A DNA stretch of 8,671 nt from Cytophagaceae bacterium. GTDB lineage: Bacteria; Bacteroidota; Bacteroidia; Cytophagales; Spirosomataceae. The stretch is taken from positions 1-8,671 of the forward strand of contig CANHCG010000051.1 of NCBI GenBank assembly GCA_947459055.1, given 5' to 3'. A program made the translations under genes and the position numbers. Positions 1 to 8,671 of the stretch are shown piece by piece (positions within the stretch are counted from its first letter, which is position 1; every line of letters begins with the position of its first letter). Under the pieces are notes generated by a model. The model made no database searches and was not told the origin of the DNA. It was given only the letters and a program-made list of their open reading frames with translations.

Positions 1-1376
1 GACAACCGTTCTAAAATAGATTCAGCAATCGCCCCACCTAAACTAGGCTCCGTTCCCGTGCCAAACTCATCCACCAAAATCAGTGTTTTGGGGTTCACAT
101 GGCCCAAGAAATAATTCATATTGCTCAAATGAGAACTATACGTACTCAATTCATTTTCGAGGTTTTGCTCATCGCCCATATCCAAGAAAATTTGATCGAA
201 CATGCCGATCGATGAACCTTCCCCGACCGGAATTAAACAGCCCGATTGAAATAAATATTGCAACAAACCTATCGTACTTAAAGTCACCGATTTACCCCCT
301 GCATTCGGTCCAGAAACGACCATAATTCGTTTTTCTTCCGCCAATCGAATCGTTAATGGCTTAATTTTTTTGCCTATTTTCGTCAAGGATTGTTCCAAAA
401 TCGGATGACGCGCATCTTTCCAATCTAGATTTGGTTGATCAAGCATCTGAGGCAAAACGGCCTTGTTTTCATTTGCCCACATGGCTTTCGATCGGATAAA
501 ATCAATAAGTCCCAACCATTGAAACCAAGAACTGAGCATCGGAACCATGGGACGAAGCCGGTCAGATAAGCGACTCAAAATCTGAATAATCTCCCTTTTT
601 TCTGCCGCCTCCAAGGATTTGATTTCATTATTCGCCACTAGCGCATCAGCCGGTTCCAAAAATACCGTTTTCCCCGTATCCGATTCATCCTGTACAAAAC
701 CCTTAATTTTTCGTTTATGTTCGGCCGCCAACGGAATCACCATTCGGCCATTCCGAAGGGTTAGCGAAAAATCCTTGGTCACCCAACCTTCCTTGTAAGC
801 TTGATTCAATAAACTATCTAGCGTTTTTCGAAGATTTTGTTCCTCCGAAAAGCGTTTCCGCCGTAAATCCCCAAGGGCGGGTGAGGCACTTTCTTTAATC
901 TGGCCATTGGCATCAAATATCCGGTCCAAATCCTGCAAAACAGGTATAATTTGACGAAAATCACCCCGATCCTCCGATTCCCCCTTTTCCTTAAATGCGT
1001 GTGTAATCTTGTGAATTTCAGGATACAAAACAGGGTCGATCGTGTGGAAAAAACGGACACATTGATATAAAATATCGAGGCCTCGTTGCCAATCGCGCCA
1101 TTGATCTGCCGACAAATAATGCCCCTCTAGACTCAAGGGCCCAAACCATTCACGTAAATCGTAATAATCTTGTTGGGGCCATTCACCCCCATGATTCGCT
1201 AATAAGCTTTGCATTTCGGCGACTTGGTTGGCCCATTGTTGGACTAACCCAAATCGGTTCGAAAACTTCATTTTATCTGCATATTCAACCCCCATCCGGC
1301 TCAAACACAGGGATTTGATTTGCTCCTGAATCTGATGGAATCCTAATTTTTCCGCGATGTTAACTGGGTAATTCAT
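1..1376 (-). CDS. mutS2: Endonuclease MutS2 (partial; N-terminal 458 residues, C-terminus beyond the left edge)
   Basis: This is a MutS-family ATPase of the MutS2 type. Reading leftwards from ATG at 1376 the frame stays open to the window edge. The visible part holds the N-terminal core/lever region (about residues 1-330) and then the ATPase domain. Walker A is GPNAGGKSVTLK with GPNAGGKS at residues 356-363, followed by STYSSHL, and Walker B is ILVDEFGTGTEP with D436-E437. The GPNAGGKS and DEFGTGTEP forms, and the lack of a mismatch-recognition domain before the core, point to MutS2 and not MutS. Family members are about 780-800 residues long, so roughly 340 residues are missing, including the C-terminal Smr nuclease domain expected there but not seen. 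MutS2 proteins bind branched DNA and affect recombination; in Bacillus subtilis one also acts on collided ribosomes. The start codon overlaps the stop of the upstream dehydrogenase gene (ATGA), so it is probably translated by coupling as the third gene of the pdxA operon. Confidence 0.93.
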   Translation of the reverse strand, partial: MNYPVNIAEKLGFHQIQEQIKSLCLSRMGVEYADKMKFSNRFGLVQQWANQVAEMQSLLANHGGEWPQQDYYDLREWFGPLSLEGHYLSADQWRDWQRGLDILYQCVRFFHTIDPVLYPEIHKITHAFKEKGESEDRGDFRQIIPVLQDLDRIFDANGQIKESASPALGDLRRKRFSEEQNLRKTLDSLLNQAYKEGWVTKDFSLTLRNGRMVIPLAAEHKRKIKGFVQDESDTGKTVFLEPADALVANNEIKSLEAAEKREIIQILSRLSDRLRPMVPMLSSWFQWLGLIDFIRSKAMWANENKAVLPQMLDQPNLDWKDARHPILEQSLTKIGKKIKPLTIRLAEEKRIMVVSGPNAGGKSVTLSTIGLLQYLFQSGCLIPVGEGSSIGMFDQIFLDMGDEQNLENELSTYSSHLSNMNYFLGHVNPKTLILVDEFGTGTEPSLGGAIAESILERL

Positions 1377-2302
1377 CGGGTAAAATGGGCTTTAATTTTT
1401 TCCAATAAAACGAGATTTATCTTTTCATAACTCTCTGTTGTCCAGCCAGCTACATGCGGACTAAATGTCGTCGCAGGAAAAGTTTTGATTGCATTAAATA
1501 GATCTTTTTCCTCGGTAGACCAAGTGGCTAATTTTTCATTTGGCAAAACATCCAAAGCCAAGCCTTTGATTCTGCCGGATTGTAAACCGGCCAATAAAGG
1601 TGCCAATGGACTTATCGGCCCGCGGGAACTATTCAATAAAACAATTGGCTTGTGAAAATGCGCAATAAATGACTCATTTACCATTCCACGCGTTTCTTCG
1701 GTCAGTGGGATATGCAAACTAACTACATCGGCTTGTTGGAATATATCATCCAACGAGGCCTGAAATTCATCAGCCGGACGGTATTTATCATAGGCGAGTA
1801 ACTTAACCTCGAAACCCTTAAGTCTTTGTGCCAGCGCCCGCCCCATATTTCCATAACCGATAATTCCGATGGTCTTTCCTTGAATTTCCCACCCCCGATT
1901 CGCTTCCCTTTGCCAGATTCCTTCACGTACTTCTGTATCTGCGGAGTTTAATTTGTGGGCAAGAACTAATAATTGGCCCATCACATGTTCTGCCACCGCA
2001 TCTTTATTGCCTTCATTGGCCGAAAAAACGGCTATGTTGTTGGCCTCACAATAAGCTAAGTCAATTAAATCCAAACCTGCACCCGCCCGAGCGATAAATC
2101 GTAAGCTCGGTGCCTTCGCTAAAACTTCTGCCGTTAATTTCATTTTACTTCGAATGATCAACCCATGAAAGGAAGAAAGGGCATCCGGAATTTCGGAAGC
2201 TGGGATATCGAAGTGTTCAACGACCTCATAGCCAAGCGCACCCAAGCCCACCGCCATCGAGGCATGAACTTCGTCGACTAGAAGTACTTTCTCGTTACGC
2301 AT
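1373..2302 (-). CDS. D-2-hydroxyacid dehydrogenase, phosphoglycerate/erythronate-phosphate dehydrogenase-like
   Basis: This is an NAD-dependent D-isomer 2-hydroxyacid dehydrogenase of 309 residues. Seen in the sequence: the N-terminal catalytic half with IIRSKMKLT (about 49-57) and ARAGAGLDLID (71-81), the nucleotide-binding motif GIIGYGNMGRAL with GYGNMG at 149-154, an acidic residue at the end of the second strand (D172) that favours NAD, and the catalytic set R227 (in NSSRG), E256 (in DVLPNE) and H283 (in SPHVAGWT). Length fits a bare catalytic-plus-Rossmann enzyme without the ACT domain of long SerA or the C-terminal dimerisation domain of Escherichia coli PdxB. It overlaps pdxA by one base (TAATG) and mutS2 by four (ATGA). 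Because PdxB makes the precursor that, after SerC-type transamination, is used by PdxA, its place directly after pdxA suggests an erythronate-4-phosphate dehydrogenase role. That is inference; 3-phosphoglycerate or another 2-hydroxyacid is equally possible from sequence alone. Confidence 0.9.
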   Translation of the reverse strand: MRNEKVLLVDEVHASMAVGLGALGYEVVEHFDIPASEIPDALSSFHGLIIRSKMKLTAEVLAKAPSLRFIARAGAGLDLIDLAYCEANNIAVFSANEGNKDAVAEHVMGQLLVLAHKLNSADTEVREGIWQREANRGWEIQGKTIGIIGYGNMGRALAQRLKGFEVKLLAYDKYRPADEFQASLDDIFQQADVVSLHIPLTEETRGMVNESFIAHFHKPIVLLNSSRGPISPLAPLLAGLQSGRIKGLALDVLPNEKLATWSTEEKDLFNAIKTFPATTFSPHVAGWTTESYEKINLVLLEKIKAHFTR

Positions 2303-3312
2303 TAGGCATTCATTCTATTTTTAACTAGATCAATGGCCAAGAAAAAGGCATGTAAAAATGAACTAGGATCTGCTTGATTTTTGCCCGCAATGTCATAGGC
2401 TGTTCCATGATCTGGAGAAGTTCGAATGATCGGTAAGCCTGCTGTAAAATTCACGCCGGTTTCAAAGGCGATGTATTTAAATGGAATCAACCCCTGGTCA
2501 TGGTACATGCCCAGCACCCCATCAAATTCCTTGAATTGCGCTTTTCCAAAAAAACCATCGGCCGGATAAGGTCCGAAAACCAATTGGCCTTTGGCCCGAT
2601 ATTCATCCACCACGGGCTGGATGATGTCTAATTCTTCTTGTCCTAACAAGCCCCCATCTCCGGCATGGGGATTCAATCCTAATACGGCTAATTTGGGTTT
2701 GTCAATCTGAAAATCTTCCTTCAAACTCTGTAAAAATAAATCGATTTTCGAACGAATGAGTTCTTTGCTGAGTTTACTTGCTACTTCCAATAAAGGTACA
2801 TGGCCCGTCGCCACACCCATCCGAATGTCTTCCGACACAAGCATCATCAAAGAATCCTTTGCCTCAAAGCGTTCGGTTAAATATTCCGTATGACCGGGGA
2901 ATGAAAATTCTTCGGATTGAATATTATGCTTGTTGATGGGCGCTGTCACTAAGGCCGACAACAAGCCTTTGTCTAAATCCTGCGCACTGCGATCCAAGCA
3001 AGCAAATGCCGCTTTTCCCGCCTCTGGTGTTTCTTTTCCTGGTTCGACGATTGTGTTGGAATCATCCCAGCAAGAAACTAAGTAGCTTTGGTTGTACTCA
3101 GTGATTTGTTGGAGATCCGTCACTGTCTTCATCGACCAATCTTTAATATCCAAGTCCTTTTTGTAAAAATTCAATACTTTTTGCGAACCATACACCACGG
3201 GTGTACACCAGTTTAATATACGCGAATTACTTAAGGCTTTTAAAATGACTTCCGGACCGATGCCGTTGTAATCTCCTAAGGTAATCCCGATCAATGGTTT
3301 CTTCGCGCTCAT
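2302..3312 (-). CDS. pdxA: 4-hydroxythreonine-4-phosphate dehydrogenase PdxA
   Basis: PdxA oxidises 4-phosphohydroxy-L-threonine with NAD(P); after decarboxylation the product is condensed by PdxJ with deoxyxylulose phosphate to give pyridoxine 5'-phosphate. The 336-residue length is normal. The divalent-metal histidines are visible at H171 (GHVPL), H216 (NPHAGDGG) and H271 (YHDQGLIPFK), matching the spacing of E. coli H166, H211 and H266. H141 (FPGHTEYL) matches the substrate-binding His of the family. The near-invariant RTSPDHGTAYDIAGKN lies at about 297-312. The N-terminal motif reads GDYNGIGPE (13-21) instead of the proteobacterial GDPAGIGPE, a form I associate with Bacteroidota. The ATG at 3312 puts the first beta strand (LIGITLGD) seven residues in, as usual. 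It is the first gene of a leftward operon; its stop shares one base with the next start (TAATG). Transcription should begin in the 182-base divergent gap to the right. Confidence 0.96.
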   Translation of the reverse strand: MSAKKPLIGITLGDYNGIGPEVILKALSNSRILNWCTPVVYGSQKVLNFYKKDLDIKDWSMKTVTDLQQITEYNQSYLVSCWDDSNTIVEPGKETPEAGKAAFACLDRSAQDLDKGLLSALVTAPINKHNIQSEEFSFPGHTEYLTERFEAKDSLMMLVSEDIRMGVATGHVPLLEVASKLSKELIRSKIDLFLQSLKEDFQIDKPKLAVLGLNPHAGDGGLLGQEELDIIQPVVDEYRAKGQLVFGPYPADGFFGKAQFKEFDGVLGMYHDQGLIPFKYIAFETGVNFTAGLPIIRTSPDHGTAYDIAGKNQADPSSFLHAFFLAIDLVKNRMNA

Positions 3313-3350
3313 GAATAATAGAAAGGTTTTTGGGTTCGCAAGTTACTAAA

Positions 3351-3380
3351 TTTCAAGACAAGCAAGCGGAAATATTTTTG
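3351..3380 (+). promoter_or_regulatory. Candidate Bacteroidota-type promoter for pyruvate carboxylase gene
   Basis: TATTTTTG at 3373-3380 matches the Bacteroidota -7 consensus TAnnTTTG exactly. A TTT at 3351-3353, one base off the TTG of the -33 element, sits exactly 19 bases upstream, which is the usual spacing. Transcription would start near 3386 and leave a leader of roughly 110 bases before the ATG at 3495. In an AT-rich gap a chance match is quite possible, so this is only a candidate. Confidence 0.35.
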
Positions 3381-3390
3381 TAATGAACCC

Positions 3391-3407
3391 AAGTTAAATT
3401 GTAACTT
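3391..3407. repeat. Short inverted repeat, possible operator
   Basis: AAGTTA at 3391-3396 and TAACTT at 3402-3407 are perfect inverted arms separated by five bases (AATTG). The site lies just downstream of the candidate promoter at 3351-3380, where a repressor could act. Further AAGTT half-sites occur at 3340-3345 (AAGTTA) and 3411-3415. The arms are short and AT-rich, so chance is a serious alternative. Confidence 0.3.
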
Positions 3408-3438
3408 TTCAAGTTTCCATAAATTAATCCAATTCAGG

Positions 3439-3468
3439 TTATCATTTTCCCAATATATTTATCATTTT
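3439..3468. repeat. Direct repeat TTATCATTTT, two copies 20 bases apart
   Basis: TTATCATTTT occurs at 3439-3448 and again at 3459-3468, followed by a partial third match TTATGAT at 3471-3477. The copies start exactly 20 bases apart, about two helical turns, so a protein bound at both would sit on the same face. They lie 26-56 bases before the carboxylase start. This could be a regulator binding site or part of a second promoter; it could also be chance in AT-rich DNA. Confidence 0.35.
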
Positions 3469-3494
3469 TGTTATGATGCACTAAATATAGTATA

Positions 3495-7355
<3,861 letters not shown>

Positions 7356-7359
7356 ATTG

Positions 7360-7384
7360 TTGGGACGTTAGATTTCCTTCCCAA
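7360..7384 (+). other. Weak hairpin in the gap after the carboxylase gene
   Basis: TTGGGA at 7360-7365 and TCCCAA at 7379-7384 can pair around a 13-base loop, just after the carboxylase stop. There is no run of T after the stem, so it is not a convincing Rho-independent terminator; it may partly attenuate transcription or protect the 3' end. A weak promoter-like element (TAGATTTC at 7369-7376, with TTG at 7344-7346) overlaps it and could serve the next gene. Confidence 0.25.
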
Positions 7385-7405
7385 TAGAACCATTGACCTA
7401 GATTT

Positions 7406-8152
7406 ATGAAAAACCTGTTTATTCTTGCCTGTTGGTCTTTATGCTTACCTGTCATGGCGCAAGAAAATGTAAAAAAGGCGCATGCGCATAATGATTATGA
7501 GCATGCGAAGCCATTTTATGAGGCGTATCAATTGGGTTTTGGGTCGATTGAGGCGGATGTGTATGCGGTGAAAGGGGAGTTGTTAGTCGGTCATGAAATC
7601 GGTGATTTGAAAGCAAATAGAACCTTAAAATCCTTGTACATCGATCCGATTGTATCGGTGTTAAAGGCCAAAAAACAAGGAAATTTTCATCAGTTTTTGA
7701 TTGATTTTAAGACGAATGCGGATTCGACGCTGCCTTTGTTAATTCAAGCCTTAAGCCCCCATAAGGATTTATTTGTCAAATCAGGTTTACGAATTGTAAT
7801 TTCGGGGAATCGTCCGGCGATAAAGGACTATGTAGCTTTTCCGAATTGGATTAGCTTTGATGGACGGTCGACAGAGACCTATCCGGCGGGATTAGGTGCG
7901 TATGTGGTATTGGAAAGTGAATCCATGTATAAATTTGGGATGTGGAGTGGGCAGGTACCGATGCCTTCTGCTATGAAGGATAAGTTGAAGGCCTATGTAG
8001 ACCGCGTGCACGGATCAGGCAGAAAATTACGCTTATGGGCTACACCGAATACCTTGATGGCTTATCAGGCCTTATGGGATTTGGGAGTGGATTACATTGG
8101 TACAGATAATTTGAGTGAATTAGCTGATTTTTTGAAATTGGCAGCGAAATAA
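7406..8152 (+). CDS. Secreted glycerophosphodiester phosphodiesterase/PI-PLC-like protein (AIM6-like)
   Basis: This is a 248-residue exported TIM-barrel protein. Residues 1-18 form a signal peptide (Lys at 2, hydrophobic stretch, VMA then QE as the likely cut). The mature part begins KAHAHNDYEHAKPF, which puts H28-N29 where glycerophosphodiesterases have the catalytic HRG; SIEADVY follows with E49 and D51 as metal ligands, and VGHE gives the second catalytic histidine H63. The C-terminal part LRLWATP (about 208-214) and VDYIGTDN (about 228-235) matches the last barrel strands of the family (vWT.N and VDgiiTD). The HNDYEH form resembles the AIM6-like branch of the PI-PLC-like phosphodiesterase superfamily; its substrate is unknown to me, with glycerophosphodiesters or other phosphodiesters likely. 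The protein should act in the periplasm or outside. It lies 50 bases after the carboxylase gene and 15 before the next gene, so the pair downstream is probably co-transcribed. Confidence 0.8.
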   Translation: MKNLFILACWSLCLPVMAQENVKKAHAHNDYEHAKPFYEAYQLGFGSIEADVYAVKGELLVGHEIGDLKANRTLKSLYIDPIVSVLKAKKQGNFHQFLIDFKTNADSTLPLLIQALSPHKDLFVKSGLRIVISGNRPAIKDYVAFPNWISFDGRSTETYPAGLGAYVVLESESMYKFGMWSGQVPMPSAMKDKLKAYVDRVHGSGRKLRLWATPNTLMAYQALWDLGVDYIGTDNLSELADFLKLAAK

Positions 8153-8167
8153 ACAAAATAAAAACCT

Positions 8168-8671
8168 ATGACAACGAGACGATCATTTATCCAACAATCC
8201 TCTTTATTGGCTCTCGCGGCCACTCTGCCATTTTCGGCTTCCAAACGCTATAAAATGGGTTATTCTGCCATTACTTGGAGCGGGAAAGACGAACAAGCGA
8301 TTATCGATATTGCTGATTTGGGATTTAAAGGAATTCAGTTGCGGGCTAATGCCTATCCCGTATACAAGGATAATCCTGCGGTATTAAAGGAGAAAATTGA
8401 TGCAGCTAAATTGAATTTAGTTATGTTTTCAAGTGGCAATGTGGAGATTGATCCCGCGAAAGAAGCTGCGACCATCGAGCAACACGTAAATCATGCGAAA
8501 TTTGTGAAGGCTTTGGGGGGCACATCGATTCAATTGACAAATAGTCTTCGTAAAAAGGGTGAAGCACCGACTGAAGCCCAATTAATTCGTTTGGCGGAAG
8601 TTATGAATATGATTGGAAAAAGAACAAAAGAAATTGGAATTCAGACCACTTATCATAACCATATGAATCAA
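8168..8671 (+). CDS. Tat-exported sugar phosphate isomerase/epimerase-like TIM-barrel protein (partial, right edge)
   Basis: The first 168 codons of a gene that continues past the window. The N-terminus MTTRRSFIQQSSLLALAA is a twin-arginine signal (TRRSFIQ), with a likely cut after A24 (FSA, then SK). The mature part reads KMGYSAITWSGKDEQAIIDIADLGFKG in overlapping pieces typical of the xylose isomerase-like/AP endonuclease 2 TIM-barrel family: a first strand ending at the active-site mouth, then DLGFKGIQLR (about 50-59), and TYHNHMNQ at 161-168, the strand that usually carries the conserved HNH before a metal-binding Glu. Export through Tat suggests a folded, metal-containing enzyme in the periplasm. 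Relatives are annotated as sugar phosphate isomerase/epimerase and often act on sugars or inositols, but the substrate cannot be read from this part. The start follows an A-rich stretch 15 bases after the preceding gene, so both are probably one operon. Confidence 0.85.
   Translation, partial: MTTRRSFIQQSSLLALAATLPFSASKRYKMGYSAITWSGKDEQAIIDIADLGFKGIQLRANAYPVYKDNPAVLKEKIDAAKLNLVMFSSGNVEIDPAKEAATIEQHVNHAKFVKALGGTSIQLTNSLRKKGEAPTEAQLIRLAEVMNMIGKRTKEIGIQTTYHNHMNQ

Larger units (their letters stand above)
3313..3494. promoter_or_regulatory. Divergent intergenic region between pdxA operon and pyruvate carboxylase gene
   Basis: These 182 bases separate two divergently read genes and must hold promoters for both. 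The sequence is strongly AT-rich, with no open frame of note and no good Shine-Dalgarno site before either start, as is usual in Bacteroidota. It contains one candidate rightward promoter, a 6-base inverted repeat and a 10-base direct repeat, listed separately. I found no convincing TAnnTTTG element on the minus strand for pdxA; the nearest is TAACTTGG, without a well-spaced upstream TTG. No riboswitch fold was recognisable by eye. Confidence 0.7.

Noticed and set aside
83..325. Open frame of 80 codons on the plus strand
   Set aside because: It lies wholly antisense to mutS2 across the Walker A region, has a composition unlike the real genes and resembles no family.
818..1060. Open frame of 80 codons on the minus strand
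   Set aside because: It is out of frame inside mutS2, whose own frame is intact and recognisable here.
3473..3484. Tiny leader frame ATG-ATG-CAC-TAA just before the carboxylase start
   Set aside because: Three codons arise easily by chance in AT-rich DNA; it is out of frame with the gene and shows no leader-peptide pattern.
7418..7432. Lipobox-like ILAC in the phosphodiesterase signal peptide
   Set aside because: The cysteine at residue 9 leaves too short a hydrophobic stretch before it; cleavage after VMA at residue 18 fits better.

Overview
The window looks like a stretch of chromosome from a member of the Bacteroidota, most likely of the Cytophagales type. The evidence is the Bacteroidota-style PdxA (GDYNGIGPE in place of GDPAGIGPE), a single-chain pyruvate carboxylase, A-rich sequence instead of clear Shine-Dalgarno sites before the starts, a TAnnTTTG-like promoter element, and a Tat-exported xylose-isomerase-like protein of a kind common in that group. 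Base composition is moderate. I see no insertion sequence, phage gene, CRISPR array, tRNA or rRNA, and no sign of a mobile island.

The left part (1-3312, minus strand) is a compact three-gene operon read right to left: pdxA (vitamin B6 synthesis), a D-2-hydroxyacid dehydrogenase of the phosphoglycerate/erythronate-phosphate dehydrogenase family, and mutS2, which runs off the left edge. The genes overlap as TAATG and ATGA, so translation is probably coupled. The dehydrogenase is a candidate for the PdxB step, which lies two reactions before PdxA.

A 182-base divergent intergenic region (3313-3494) separates this operon from the right part. It is AT-rich and holds a possible Bacteroidota promoter, a small inverted repeat and a 10-base direct repeat with 20-base periodicity.

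The right part (3495-8671, plus strand) starts with a 1286-residue pyruvate carboxylase. Its first 1149 or so residues are a complete enzyme (biotin carboxylase, carboxyltransferase, biotin carrier). After a 10-residue linker the frame continues into a 127-residue gamma-glutamylcyclotransferase-like (AIG2/YtfP-type) domain. This fusion is the most unusual thing in the window: the biotin carrier domain normally ends the protein, and the added domain keeps the expected catalytic glutamate. Next come a secreted glycerophosphodiesterase/PI-PLC-like TIM-barrel protein and, 15 bases later, the start of a Tat-exported sugar-phosphate isomerase/epimerase-like TIM-barrel protein cut by the right edge. 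These two look like a small operon of exported enzymes, possibly also reached by read-through from the carboxylase gene.
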